NCBI GenBank assembly: GCA_017410165.1
Contig: JAFQRH010000019.1
Location: 290,455-354,454, forward strand
Direction: 5' to 3'
From: Alistipes sp.
Lineage (GTDB): Bacteria > Bacteroidota > Bacteroidia > Bacteroidales > Rikenellaceae
Length of the DNA: 64,000 nt
The notes under the pieces were generated by a model. That model worked only from the letters and a program-made list of their open reading frames with translations, had not been told where the DNA came from and ran no database searches. The position numbers were made by a program, and so were the translations under genes. Positions 8,018 through 17,446 of the stretch are shown piece after piece; positions within the stretch are counted from its first letter, which is position 1; each line of letters begins with the position of its first letter.

Positions 8018-8959
8018 CTAATGGAAGAAAATCGACGAAATCTCTTTATAGTTGTGTACGCGCTCGATAACCTCGGCGAAGATGTCGGCACACGACAGTA
8101 CGGTGAACTTGTGCAAATCCTTTGTCTCGTCGAGCGGAATGGTATCCGAAACGATAACCTCCTGCAATGCGCTCTCGTTAATGCGCTCATACGCAGCACC
8201 CGACAATACAGGGTGGGTAATTGCGGCACGAACGCTCTTTGCGCCTCGCTCCATCAACATATTTGCAGCCATACAGATTGTGCCTGCCGTGTCAATCATA
8301 TCATCGACAATCAGCACGTTGCGGCCCTCAACATCGCCAATGGCGGTCATCGAGCCAACGACGTTTGCCTTTGCACGCTCTTTGTGCGAGATGATGATTG
8401 GCGTACCGAGCAGTTTTGCGTACGTTCCTGCGCGTTTTGCACCACCCATATCCGGTGCAGCAATCGAGAGGTCCTCGATGCCGAGCGACTGGATGTAAGG
8501 AACAAACATACCGCTTGCGTAGAGAGCATCGACCGGAACGTCGAAGAAGCCCTGAATCTGGTCGGCGTGCAGGTCCATAGTCATCACGCGATCGACACCT
8601 GCCGCTACGAGCATATTTGCCACGAGTTTGGAGGTAATCGGAACGCGCGGACGATCCTTGCGGTCCTGACGTGCCCAACCGAAGTAAGGGATGACGGCGA
8701 TAACCTTATAAGCCGATGCGCGACGTGCTGCGTCAATCATCATCAGCAACTCCATAAGGTTGTCCGACTTCGGGAAGGTGGACTGAATGATAAATACCGT
8801 ACATCCACGGATGGATTCGGTATAGCGTGGCTGAAATTCGCCATCGCTGAATTCGAGGCATTCGCACTCGCCGAGCGTCGTACCGTAAGCGGCAACAATC
8901 TTCTCGGCAAGATAACGCGAGTTGCGACCCGTAAAGAATTTAATTTTGTGGATAGCCAT
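8018..8959 (-). CDS. prs: Ribose-phosphate pyrophosphokinase
   Basis: Makes PRPP from ribose 5-phosphate and ATP for purine, pyrimidine, histidine and NAD synthesis. The 313-residue length is standard. FSDGEFQ, the ATP loop YFGWARQDRK, the catalytic segment MTMDLHADQIQGFFDVPVD and the PRPP loop VLIVDDMIDTAGT are all present. The ATG at 8959 is chosen over one 14 codons upstream because a -7 element sits at 8999-9006, inside the longer frame. Product is also consumed by nadC in this window. Confidence 0.97.
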   Translation of the reverse strand: MAIHKIKFFTGRNSRYLAEKIVAAYGTTLGECECLEFSDGEFQPRYTESIRGCTVFIIQSTFPKSDNLMELLMMIDAARRASAYKVIAVIPYFGWARQDRKDRPRVPITSKLVANMLVAAGVDRVMTMDLHADQIQGFFDVPVDALYASGMFVPYIQSLGIEDLSIAAPDMGGAKRAGTYAKLLGTPIIISHKERAKANVVGSMTAIGDVEGRNVLIVDDMIDTAGTICMAANMLMERGAKSVRAAITHPVLSGAAYERINESALQEVIVSDTIPLDETKDLHKFTVLSCADIFAEVIERVHNYKEISSIFFH

Positions 8960-8998
8960 AATTGTTGAATTATGTGTTGTTTCTTCTCTTTTCGGTCT

Positions 8999-9006
8999 CA
9001 AAAGTA
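8999..9006 (-). promoter_or_regulatory. Promoter -7 element for prs
   Basis: TACTTTTG on the minus strand, about 40 bases before the prs ATG. It suggests that prs has its own transcript besides any read-through from engB. Confidence 0.55.
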
Positions 9007-9042
9007 ACGATAATGTTTTAATTTTTCGCGTTACTTCTTAAA

Positions 9043-9630
9043 TTATTTTAATATTTTGTCTATAAAATCGAGGATTTCGTCGCGCCCCTCGGCCTTCTCG
9101 CTCGACGAGGTGAACATTGGCGGCAACTCCTCCCACTGCTCGGCGAGCCGTTTCGAGTATGTCGCTACGCTACGCGCGACCTGCGATTTCGACAATTTGT
9201 CGCACTTTGTGAAGATGATTCCGAACGGCACGCCGCCTTCGCCTAACTGCTCGATAAATTCGAGGTCGATGCGTTGTGGCTCCAATCGGGAATCGACCAA
9301 CACAAAGAGGAAGTGCATCTTCTCGCACTTAAAGACGTAGTCGGTGATGATTTTCGAGAATCCGCTGCGTTGCGACTTCGATGTTCGTGCATAGCCATAG
9401 CCCGGCAAATCGACCAGATACCAATCGTCGTTAATGAGGAAGTGGTTTATCAGTCGGGTCTTGCCCGGCGTAGCGGATACCTTTGCCAAACCCTTATGGC
9501 GCGTGAGCATATTTATAAGCGACGACTTGCCGACGTTGCTGCGTCCGATAAACGCCACGTCGCGCCGCTCGTCCCTCGGCACTTGGCCGATACGCTCCGA
9601 GCTACATTTGAATTCGGCTTTGGTAATCAT
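9043..9630 (-). CDS. engB: Ribosome biogenesis GTP-binding protein EngB/YsxC
   Basis: A small essential GTPase that helps assemble the 50S subunit. G1 GRSNVGKS, the switch region TPGKT, G3 DLPGYG, G4 TKCD and a final SSE motif are visible, and 195 residues is normal. It starts 25 bases downstream of the alpha-galactosidase stop and reads toward prs, so it is probably part of that minus-strand cluster. Confidence 0.96.
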   Translation of the reverse strand: MITKAEFKCSSERIGQVPRDERRDVAFIGRSNVGKSSLINMLTRHKGLAKVSATPGKTRLINHFLINDDWYLVDLPGYGYARTSKSQRSGFSKIITDYVFKCEKMHFLFVLVDSRLEPQRIDLEFIEQLGEGGVPFGIIFTKCDKLSKSQVARSVATYSKRLAEQWEELPPMFTSSSEKAEGRDEILDFIDKILK

Positions 9631-9655
9631 CCCCGTCTGCGGTGTTTGCGGTTAG

Positions 9656-11893
9656 TTATTTTACCTCGGTGAGCGAGAGAACTACGCTGCGATAGTCGTT
9701 GCTCAGACGCATCTCGCCGTGCGAACGGTTCTGTGAGTAGGTCTTAACGAGCTCCGGTATTACAACGCCCTCCTGCATCAGCACGCGGCCACTAACGACC
9801 TTGCCGTCGAGTTTTACCGGCTTGCCCTCTACCTCCGGAGCGACCTCGCGAATCATATACTTGGCATCCGGATTCAGACCCTGCAAACGCAGAATGATAT
9901 TCGACATATCGTGCTTAACGATGTGGCGATATACGAATACGACCGCCTGCTCCTTCGACTCGCTGACATACATAAGCGATGTAAAGTCGCGCAGACCCTC
10001 GTATGGCGATACAAGACGGTAGAGGTCGCCCTGCTGTACTACGGGACGAATCTCCTTGTAGGCGGCAATGGCACGCTTGGCGTAAGCACGCTCCGAATCG
10101 TTCATCGACGCCGGTACCATCTCCATACCGAGGCGGCACATCGAAGCCACATCGAAGCGATACTTAATCGGGATGTGACGCTGCGTATATTTGCTGAATG
10201 CCGAGCCGACGTGCGCTGCCAACATATTCGCAGGGAAGAAGTTGAGTGCGCCCCACTGAATCAGTACGCGGTGGTAAGCGTCGGTCTGGTCCGAAGTCCA
10301 CATCTCTTGGAAGTAAGGCATATATCCGTAGTTGAGACGTCCGCCACCCGAAGCGCAAAGCTGGATAACGACGTGTGGATACTTCTCGCGGATGCGTTTG
10401 AGTATCTTCTCGAGCGCGAGGGTGAAATCGACTGTGAGGTTCGATTGCAACTCCTTCGGCAAATAGAGCGACGAAGCGTTGTTCATCGTCATATTGTTAT
10501 CCCACTTGATATAGTAGATTTCCGGATATTTGGTGAGCAGATTGTCCACCACGCCAAAGACGTGATCCTGTACCTTCGGATTTGTCAAATCGAGCAACAA
10601 CTGACCACCACCACGACCATACGATGGCTCGAAGTCCGGGTGGCGCAGTACCCAATCAGGGTGCTTTTCGTAGAGTTCGCTCTTGACATTGACCATCTCC
10701 GGCTCAATCCAGATACCGAACTTCATACCGTTCGAGTGTGCCATATCAATCAGCGGCTGCACACCGCGAGGCAATTTGCCCGGAGCGTGGTTCCAGTCGC
10801 CGAGCGAGGTCTTGGCGTTGTCGCGCGGATACTTCTCGCCGAACCAACCGTCGTCCACAACGAACATCTCGCCACCGAGCGCAGCGAAGTCGCGTGTCAT
10901 ATCAACCATACTTGTCTCGCTGATATCGAAGTGTACGCCCTCCCACGAGTTGAGCAGGATTTCGCGCTGCTTCTCGCCGTCGAGGATTTGGTGCTTGCGC
11001 GCCCAACGGTGGAACGTGCGGGTTGCCTCGCCCTTACCGTCGGTAGCGTAGGTGAATATCATCTCGGGAGTTGTAAGCGAACTCTTGGCTGCCAACGTGT
11101 AGTCGCTTGCCGCAGGGTTGATACCGCCCATAAAGAGCGTCGGAACGCGGGCTTGGAGCGTGTTGTAGAACTCGAAGTGGAAGTTGCCCATCCACGAGAG
11201 CGCGCCTGCGATGACAGGGCAGTTGCGCTCATCGAGACGACCGTCGAGACCGAGCATAAATGCTGCATTGTGGAATATGGCAGTACGCGAGCCGGACTGC
11301 GACGATATGGTGCGCACACCGCTTGTGAGTGGCTCTACAACTTCGTTGTATTCGTTCTTTGTCGAACCGTCGAGGTGCAACAGCACGCAGTTATCCGACT
11401 GAATTGGCAGAACGGCCGACATATATTTTTGGAGCACAATCGGCTTCTTGCCCTCGTTGATGTACTCCGTATTCATTTTTATAATGTCGCAATCTTCGTA
11501 TGCGAAGTAGTTTACCTTAACGACGAGCGTCGGATGTGCAACATCGCGCAAGAGAACGGAGAGTTGGATGGTGTTGCCACTCCTTTTCTCCTCTATAATC
11601 TTCTCAACTACCAACTTCGCCGCGTTGTCGCCATCGTGCTGCTTGATGAGTGCAGCGTATGGGCGGTCGCAAGCCGTACCGAATACAGGGTATGCATCGT
11701 AACGGAGCATACGTCCCGTAGCGCGAATCTCGCTTGCCGATGCCTTCGAACCGTAGTAACGGAAGTAGAGCGTTTTGCCCGTCTCGGCCGAGAGAATCAG
11801 CGAGGTGTTGGGAGTTGAAAGAACATAATCCTTCGCCGAAGCCACATTTGCTATGGCTGCAAGCGCGAGGAGCAGGGTTATTATCTTCTTCAT
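9656..11893 (-). CDS. Alpha-galactosidase, glycoside hydrolase family 36
   Basis: A secreted (signal peptide MKKIITLLLALAAIANVASA) enzyme that removes terminal alpha-galactose from oligosaccharides such as raffinose or from glycans. The N-terminal beta-sandwich is followed by the barrel with LLNSWEGVHFD, the nucleophile in YIKWDNN (D465) and the acid/base in WTSDQTDAYH (D535). CASGGGRLNYG is the usual substrate loop. At 745 residues it matches the bacterial GH36 size. It sits between glmS and engB on one strand with short gaps; a functional link to these is not obvious. Confidence 0.94.
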   Translation of the reverse strand: MKKIITLLLALAAIANVASAKDYVLSTPNTSLILSAETGKTLYFRYYGSKASASEIRATGRMLRYDAYPVFGTACDRPYAALIKQHDGDNAAKLVVEKIIEEKRSGNTIQLSVLLRDVAHPTLVVKVNYFAYEDCDIIKMNTEYINEGKKPIVLQKYMSAVLPIQSDNCVLLHLDGSTKNEYNEVVEPLTSGVRTISSQSGSRTAIFHNAAFMLGLDGRLDERNCPVIAGALSWMGNFHFEFYNTLQARVPTLFMGGINPAASDYTLAAKSSLTTPEMIFTYATDGKGEATRTFHRWARKHQILDGEKQREILLNSWEGVHFDISETSMVDMTRDFAALGGEMFVVDDGWFGEKYPRDNAKTSLGDWNHAPGKLPRGVQPLIDMAHSNGMKFGIWIEPEMVNVKSELYEKHPDWVLRHPDFEPSYGRGGGQLLLDLTNPKVQDHVFGVVDNLLTKYPEIYYIKWDNNMTMNNASSLYLPKELQSNLTVDFTLALEKILKRIREKYPHVVIQLCASGGGRLNYGYMPYFQEMWTSDQTDAYHRVLIQWGALNFFPANMLAAHVGSAFSKYTQRHIPIKYRFDVASMCRLGMEMVPASMNDSERAYAKRAIAAYKEIRPVVQQGDLYRLVSPYEGLRDFTSLMYVSESKEQAVVFVYRHIVKHDMSNIILRLQGLNPDAKYMIREVAPEVEGKPVKLDGKVVSGRVLMQEGVVIPELVKTYSQNRSHGEMRLSNDYRSVVLSLTEVK

Positions 11894-11932
11894 CTTTTTG
11901 TTAGGTTTATTGGGTTGGTATTTTTTCTGATG

Positions 11933-13780
11933 TTACTCTACGGTCACCGATTTTGCGAGGTTGCGTGGCTGATCGACATTGCGCCCCTTGTTTACGGCGA
12001 TGTAATAGGCGAGCAGTTGCAACGGAATCGAGGTGAGCAGCGGTGTCAGGCACTCCGAAATCTCAGGCACCTCCAATACGTAGTCGGCCATACCCGATAC
12101 AACGGTGTCGCCCTCGGTTACGATTGCCACCACCTTGCCACCACGCGCCTTGACCTGCTGAATGTTGCTGACGGTCTTCTCATAGACGTTGTCCTTGATG
12201 GCGATTACAACCGACGGCATATCGTTGTCGATGAGCGCGATGGTGCCGTGCTTCATCTCGGCAGCAGGGTAGCCCTCGGCGTGGATGTACGAAATCTCTT
12301 TGAGTTTGAGTGCGCCCTCCAATGCCGACGGGTAGTTGTAGCCGCGACCCAGATAGAGGAAGTTGTGGGCGTACGTGAATATCTTTGCAAGGTCCTGAAT
12401 GCGGTCGTTCATCTTGAAAATATCCTTGATGAGCAACGGTACGCGACGGATATCCGATGCAACCTTTTCGAGTGTTTCGTCCGACACGAGACCCTTCATC
12501 TGACCAACAAGCAGAGCCAACATCGCAAGCACGGTGACCTGACCGGTGAATGCCTTGGTCGATGCTACGCCAATCTCCGGACCGACGTGGATGTAGCAAC
12601 CCGAGTGTGTTGCACGCGGAATCGACGAACCGATGACGTTGCAGATACCGAACACGAACGCACCGCGCGATTTGGCGAGTTCGAGGGCTGCCAACGTGTC
12701 GGCCGTCTCGCCCGACTGCGAGAGGGCAATGAGAATGTCGTTCTCGCCGACCACAGGGTTGCAGTAACGGAACTCGCTCGCATACTCAACGACTACCGGT
12801 GTGCGGCAGAAATCCTCGATGAGGTGCTTACCGATGAGTGCGGCGTGCCACGATGTACCACAAGCCACGATGATTATGCGGTTGGCGTTAAGGAACTTCT
12901 CCTTATGCTCGATTACGCCCGACAACACAACGCGCTTGCCATCCGACGAGATGCGGCCGCTGATGCAGTCGGCAAGTGTCTTTGGTTGCTCGAAAATCTC
13001 TTTGAGCATAAAGTGCGGATAACCGCCCTTCTCCAACTCCTCGATGCTCATTTTGAGCTCCGTAATACAGATTTTTGCCTCACTGCGGCTCTTGATATCG
13101 AATACGCGCAAACCATCCTTGCGATTGATGACCGCAATCTCGCCGTCGTTCAGATAGACCACCTTGTTGGTGTACTCGATAATCGGCGTTGCGTCCGATG
13201 CGAGGAAGTACTCGTCGTCTTTGATACCGATTACCAGCGGTGACGATTGACGCGCAGCGATAATCTCATCCGGATTATTCTTGTCGATAACGGCAATAGC
13301 GTATGCGCCGACAACCTGACGTGCCGCCTCCTTGACTGCGTCGAAGAGCGAGCAGTTGTTCTTGGTCTTGATGTACTCGATAAGTTGTACGACAACCTCC
13401 GTGTCGGTCTCGCTGACAAAGGTGTAACCCTGCTGGGTGAGTGCCTCTTTGAGGACGTTGTAGTTCTCGATTGTTCCGTTGTGAACAAGCGCAATGTTTT
13501 GCGACTGCGAGCAGTGTGGGTGGGCGTTGATGTCGTTCGGCTCGCCGTGCGTTGCCCAACGGGTGTGGGCGATGCCGATGCTGCCGCTCAAATCTTTATC
13601 CTTGGCGTGATCCTCCAACGCCTTGACTTTGCCCTTTGCTTTGTATATGTTCAACGCTCCGCTGTCGCTAATCATTGCGACACCCGACGAGTCGTAACCT
13701 CTGTATTCGAGTCGATGAAGTCCTTGAACCAGAATCTGGTATGCTTGCTGTTTGCCGAGATATCCGACTATTCCGCACAT
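11933..13780 (-). CDS. glmS: Glutamine-fructose-6-phosphate aminotransferase
   Basis: Makes glucosamine 6-phosphate, the entry point to peptidoglycan and lipid A. After Met removal Cys1 of MCGIVGYLGK is the glutaminase nucleophile. The class II amidotransferase domain covers about residues 1-240, and two SIS domains follow (ACGTSWHAALIGKHL and LGRGYNYPSALEGALKLKE). The C-terminus DQPRNLAKSVTVE is canonical. Length 615. No glmS ribozyme is evident in the 150-base upstream region. Confidence 0.98.
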   Translation of the reverse strand: MCGIVGYLGKQQAYQILVQGLHRLEYRGYDSSGVAMISDSGALNIYKAKGKVKALEDHAKDKDLSGSIGIAHTRWATHGEPNDINAHPHCSQSQNIALVHNGTIENYNVLKEALTQQGYTFVSETDTEVVVQLIEYIKTKNNCSLFDAVKEAARQVVGAYAIAVIDKNNPDEIIAARQSSPLVIGIKDDEYFLASDATPIIEYTNKVVYLNDGEIAVINRKDGLRVFDIKSRSEAKICITELKMSIEELEKGGYPHFMLKEIFEQPKTLADCISGRISSDGKRVVLSGVIEHKEKFLNANRIIIVACGTSWHAALIGKHLIEDFCRTPVVVEYASEFRYCNPVVGENDILIALSQSGETADTLAALELAKSRGAFVFGICNVIGSSIPRATHSGCYIHVGPEIGVASTKAFTGQVTVLAMLALLVGQMKGLVSDETLEKVASDIRRVPLLIKDIFKMNDRIQDLAKIFTYAHNFLYLGRGYNYPSALEGALKLKEISYIHAEGYPAAEMKHGTIALIDNDMPSVVIAIKDNVYEKTVSNIQQVKARGGKVVAIVTEGDTVVSGMADYVLEVPEISECLTPLLTSIPLQLLAYYIAVNKGRNVDQPRNLAKSVTVE

Positions 13781-13905
13781 AATGTTTTTGTTTTGTAATG
13801 TAAGGTTATACTTTTTTTAATTTTCTTTTTCTTTTGGTTTGGTGTTTCTCTCACGCGCGCAGGCGGTTACGTGCGCTTTTGTGCGCGAGTGTGTATAAAA
13901 GCACG

Positions 13906-13964
13906 CAAATATACGATAATATATGGAGAAAGTAAAGAATTTTCGCGCAAAAAGTGTACATTTG
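13906..13964. promoter_or_regulatory. Divergent promoters for glmS and the MazG-like gene
   Basis: On the minus strand TATATTTG (13906-13913) faces glmS; on the plus strand TACATTTG (13957-13964) faces the MazG-like gene. Both match TAnnTTTG; the -33 parts are indistinct. Confidence 0.65.
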
Positions 13965-13999
13965 CACATCAAAACAATTAAAACGACTAAACGAGTTAT

Positions 14000-14401
14000 A
14001 TGAAAAAGGAGTGGAACGACGTTCGTGAATTTCACGAAAAGTTCGGACATCCGGTTGCCGAGCAGCCGGTTATGATTGCAAAGAAGCGCGCTTTGAGCCG
14101 TGCAAAATGGATGAATGAAGAGGTTGCCGAATTCCTTGTTGCGGAGGATATCTACGAGCAGGCGGACGCGATGATTGATCTGATCTATTTTGCGCTTGGA
14201 ACGATGGTGGAGATGGGTCTCGAAGCAGACGAATTGTTCGATATCGTACAGCGTGCCAATATGGCTAAATTGTGGCCCGACGGCAAACCTCACTACAACC
14301 CGAAAGACAACAAGGTAATCAAGCCGGAGGGTTGGGAAGATCCTGCTCCGAAAATCAAGGCGTATATCGATTCGGTAATCGAGCAGAAGAGCGTTAAATA
14401 A
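14000..14401 (+). CDS. MazG-like nucleotide pyrophosphohydrolase
   Basis: A 133-residue all-alpha protein with NEEVAEFL (EExxE-like metal site) and a second acidic helix EQADAMIDLIYFALG, the arrangement of MazG/phosphoribosyl-ATP pyrophosphohydrolase-type enzymes that split nucleoside triphosphates to monophosphate and pyrophosphate. The conserved C-terminal part MAKLWPDGKPHYNPKDNK marks the Bacteroidales subgroup often labelled PRA-PH-like. It is probably a house-cleaning enzyme; the true substrate is unknown. Its stop codon overlaps the next ATG by one base, so the two genes are translationally coupled. Confidence 0.8.
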   Translation: MKKEWNDVREFHEKFGHPVAEQPVMIAKKRALSRAKWMNEEVAEFLVAEDIYEQADAMIDLIYFALGTMVEMGLEADELFDIVQRANMAKLWPDGKPHYNPKDNKVIKPEGWEDPAPKIKAYIDSVIEQKSVK

Positions 14402-15378
14402 TGTTACTTATTGTTGGTTATCTGGCCGTTGCGGCATTGGTTGTCGCACTGTCGGTCAAGGCGTCCGAGTATATCGATATGCTCGATAGTCGCACCCGTT
14501 TGTCGGGTGCGTTTTTGGGTGGCGTACTGCTCTCGGCAGTCACTTCGTTGCCCGAACTTTTTACGAGCGTTTCGGCTACGTTGTTGCTCGACGAGCCGAG
14601 TTTGTGCATCGGAAATATTCTCGGTAGCGATCTGTTCAATTTGGCGGCTTTCGCTGCGGTCGGTTTTCTGTTTGTACGCCACTTTTCGCGCGCAAAACTC
14701 GCATCGAGCAATGCCCTCGTTGCACTGTTTGTCGTGGCGATATACGTGGCGATGATTCTCAATTGGTTCAACATTCTCAATTTCGAGCTTGCGACGGTCA
14801 ATATTCTCACGATAGTCATTATCGTACTCTATTGCGTCGGTGTGCGTTATCTCGCTGTGGGCGATAGCAAACCATCGGATGCGGGCGATGCGGCGAGTGA
14901 GGGCTCGCAGAGCGCGGACGACGGGTTGTCGGTGCGAACGATTGTCGTGCGTTTTGTTTTGGTGGCAATCGGCATCGTTGCAATGAGCGTGGTGATGACC
15001 TACCTGACGGATGCGCTGGCTGCGGAGTACAATATCGGCAAGGGTTTGGCGGGTGCACTCTTCTTGGGTGTGGCTACATCGCTTCCGGAGCTCTCCTCGA
15101 CGGTGGCTCTGTTCCGTATGCGAAACTACGATGTTGCGACGGGTAACATTGTCGGCAGCAACCTCTTCAACTTTATGATTCTCTGTGTTGTGGATGTTGT
15201 GAGCGTAGGCAGTAGGGTGTACGACTACTCCGACCCGAAAATCGAGAATTTGTTGGTCTATGGCCTGCTCTCGGCTATCGTTATGTTGCCGTTGATTCGC
15301 ACGCAAAATCGCTTCGTGCGATGGGCTTGTATGGCGGTTGTTGTCGGTTGCTACTTCGCGTTTCTTTTGGTCGAATAA
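14401..15378 (+). CDS. Calcium/sodium antiporter (CaCA family)
   Basis: An inner-membrane cation exchanger with two inverted repeats of about five helices. The two alpha-repeat signatures are GVLLSAVTSLPELFTSVSAT and GVATSLPELSSTVALFR followed by TGNIVGSNLFNF. A hydrophilic loop rich in Asp, Ser and Gly (around residues 155-180) separates the halves. At 325 residues it is typical of YrbG-like exchangers. It overlaps the MazG-like gene by one base. Confidence 0.9.
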   Translation: MLLIVGYLAVAALVVALSVKASEYIDMLDSRTRLSGAFLGGVLLSAVTSLPELFTSVSATLLLDEPSLCIGNILGSDLFNLAAFAAVGFLFVRHFSRAKLASSNALVALFVVAIYVAMILNWFNILNFELATVNILTIVIIVLYCVGVRYLAVGDSKPSDAGDAASEGSQSADDGLSVRTIVVRFVLVAIGIVAMSVVMTYLTDALAAEYNIGKGLAGALFLGVATSLPELSSTVALFRMRNYDVATGNIVGSNLFNFMILCVVDVVSVGSRVYDYSDPKIENLLVYGLLSAIVMLPLIRTQNRFVRWACMAVVVGCYFAFLLVE

Positions 15379-15410
15379 GACGTTTCGGGAAAATATTTTA
15401 TATTTTCATA

Positions 15411-15440
15411 TTGCTGTTTGTGCGAAAATGACTATTTTTG
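15411..15440 (+). promoter_or_regulatory. Promoter of the HU-CCDC81 to secG operon
   Basis: TTG (15411-15413), 19 bases, TATTTTTG (15433-15440). It predicts a leader of about 15 bases before the ATG at 15460 and rules out the longer frame that begins at 15418. Confidence 0.75.
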
Positions 15441-15459
15441 TGCAAATGTTAATGCGCGT

Positions 15460-16218
15460 ATGGCAATAATTGATATCATATCACGTCACCTGCAAAGCAA
15501 TCGCCGATTGGTCGTTCCGACGCTCGGTTGCTTTATTGTGAAGGGGCAGAGCGAGGTTCTTTTCTCGGAGTTGCTCTCGCAGGACGATGGTGTGTTGCGA
15601 GGATTGCTCGCAGCCGAAGGGTTGAGCGAGATGGAGTGTGCCGCACAAATCGACCGCTTCATTTTCGAGGTGCGCCATTCGATTGAGAGTTCGGGCCGTT
15701 GCGTGTTAGACGATTTTGGCGTGTTGCGCACCGGCGAGCGAGGCGAACTCGTCTTTGAGCGTGCTCCGCAGCCGCCGCGCGAAACTATGATTGCGCCATC
15801 CGCCTCTGTCGAGAGGGTCGAGCCGTCAGAGCCGACCACTGCACCGCTTGCTGTCAAGCCGATGCAGAACCCGGAACGCGTCATAAAACCGACAACGAAG
15901 CCCGTTGCACAACCTGCCGACCGCGTTGCGCCGACTGTAAAAGCAACCGCACAGCAGACCAAGCCGACCTCCGAGCCGTCGGAGGCGAATCCGCAGCGAC
16001 TACGCACGGCACCTCGCGCGCGTCGCCCGCAACCGATGCGTCGTAAGCGCGGTGCTGATAAATTTATGATACTTGCCCTCGTCGTGTTGTTGCTTGCTTT
16101 GGCAGCCATCGGCTACGGATACTACTGTTCGCGCCTTGCTGCCGATTTCGACGAGCAGCAGATGGACGCTCTGCGCTATCGCGTGGAGGATGTAGGGCAG
16201 ACGATGCCACAAAACTGA
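15460..16218 (+). CDS. HU-CCDC81-type membrane protein
   Basis: The N-terminal about 110 residues (MAIIDIISRHLQSNRRLVVP, GCFIV, VLDDFGVLR) are the bacterial HU-like CCDC81 domain, a fold related to histone-like HU proteins. A Pro/Thr/Glu-rich linker follows, then a basic stretch and one hydrophobic helix (FMILALVVLLLALAAIGYGY) and a short tail of about 25 residues. In other Bacteroidetes the tail region carries a SPOR domain; none is seen here, so this copy is short. Likely an envelope-associated protein of unknown job. First gene of a five-gene operon. Confidence 0.75.
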   Translation: MAIIDIISRHLQSNRRLVVPTLGCFIVKGQSEVLFSELLSQDDGVLRGLLAAEGLSEMECAAQIDRFIFEVRHSIESSGRCVLDDFGVLRTGERGELVFERAPQPPRETMIAPSASVERVEPSEPTTAPLAVKPMQNPERVIKPTTKPVAQPADRVAPTVKATAQQTKPTSEPSEANPQRLRTAPRARRPQPMRRKRGADKFMILALVVLLLALAAIGYGYYCSRLAADFDEQQMDALRYRVEDVGQTMPQN

Positions 16219-16240
16219 TTTTAGAAACCAAACAGACACT

Positions 16241-17437
16241 ATGGATATACTCTCCGTAAAACAACGATTCGGCATAATCGGCAACTCGGAACTTCTCAAC
16301 CGTGCGTTGGAGGTTGCGCTGCGAGTTGCTCCGACCGATTTGTCGGTGCTCGTTACCGGCGAAAGCGGTGTGGGTAAGGAGTTTTTTCCGCAAATCATTC
16401 ACGCCTATTCGGCTCGCAAACATAACAAGTATGTCGCAGTGAACTGCGGTGCAATTCCGGAGGGAACAATCGACTCGGAACTCTTCGGCCACGAGAAGGG
16501 TGCCTTCACGGGTGCCATCGACTCGCGTAAGGGCTATTTTGAGGAGGCGGATGGCGGTACGATTTTCTTGGACGAGGTTGGCGAACTTCCGCTCTCGACA
16601 CAGGTGCGACTGCTGCGTGTTTTGCAGACCGGCGAGTTTATCCGCGTCGGCTCGGCAAAGGTGCAAAAGACCAATGTAAGAGTTGTTGCTGCAACCAATA
16701 ACAACCTGCTCCAAGCCATCGCCGATGGGCGTTTCCGCGAGGATTTGTACTACCGACTCAATACCGTGCCTGTTCAAGTACCTGCTTTGCGCGAGCGTCC
16801 GGAGGATATCTATCTGCTCTTCCGCAAGTTTGCGTCGGATGTTGCTGTGCGCTACCGTATGCCGGCCATCACGCTCGATGCCGCGGCGCGAAAGATGCTC
16901 GAAGAGTACTATTGGCGAGGCAATATCCGTCAACTGAAAAATGTTGCCGAGCAGATTTCTGCCATCGAGCAGACCCGCGAAATTTCGTCCGATATCCTCG
17001 CCCGTTATCTTACCGAGCGACCAACATCGTCGCCGAGCGTGGCGGGTGCAATGCGTGTCGAGGAGATGAATTCGGAGCGCGAATTGCTGTATAAGATTCT
17101 CTTTGATATGCGTAACGATATCAAGGAGTTAAAGCAGATGGTGATGGCCTCGCGCGGAGGTTATGGTATTGCGTCGCACGTGCCGTCGTCACATCGTGGC
17201 GAGATTGCTGCGCTGTTGCCGTCGTCACACTCGATGCCTGCGGAGGATTATGCCGAGAGTGAGGAGGTCTTCGAGGAGGAGGTTGTGCGCCCGATGAGCA
17301 AGGCCGATGTGCAGCGCGACCAAATCGTCAAGGCATTGCGCCGTAACGGTGGCTCACGCCGAGCGGCCGCAGCCGAGTTGTTTATGTCGGAGCGCACGCT
17401 CTATCGTAAAATCAAAGAGTTAGGTATAGAAGAGTAA
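16241..17437 (+). CDS. Sigma-54-dependent transcriptional activator without receiver domain
   Basis: The AAA+ domain starts almost at once: Walker A GESGVGKE, the sigma-54 contact loop GAFTGA, Walker B TIFLDEVGE and arginine-finger region FREDLYYRLN. After an Asp/Glu-rich linker the C-terminus RRNGGSRRAAAAELFMSERT is a Fis-type helix-turn-helix. No receiver or sensory domain precedes it, so activity is probably set by expression or by a partner. It sits in an operon with lptE and secG, as in other Bacteroidales. A paralogue with the opposite layout lies at 36304-37458. Confidence 0.9.
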   Translation: MDILSVKQRFGIIGNSELLNRALEVALRVAPTDLSVLVTGESGVGKEFFPQIIHAYSARKHNKYVAVNCGAIPEGTIDSELFGHEKGAFTGAIDSRKGYFEEADGGTIFLDEVGELPLSTQVRLLRVLQTGEFIRVGSAKVQKTNVRVVAATNNNLLQAIADGRFREDLYYRLNTVPVQVPALRERPEDIYLLFRKFASDVAVRYRMPAITLDAAARKMLEEYYWRGNIRQLKNVAEQISAIEQTREISSDILARYLTERPTSSPSVAGAMRVEEMNSERELLYKILFDMRNDIKELKQMVMASRGGYGIASHVPSSHRGEIAALLPSSHSMPAEDYAESEEVFEEEVVRPMSKADVQRDQIVKALRRNGGSRRAAAAELFMSERTLYRKIKELGIEE

Positions 17438-17446
17438 GAATATACA

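Noticed and set aside
13781..13999. glmS riboswitch-ribozyme
   Set aside because: The upstream region of glmS is only about 130 transcribed bases with no sign of the conserved ribozyme core; this element is mainly known from Gram-positive bacteria.
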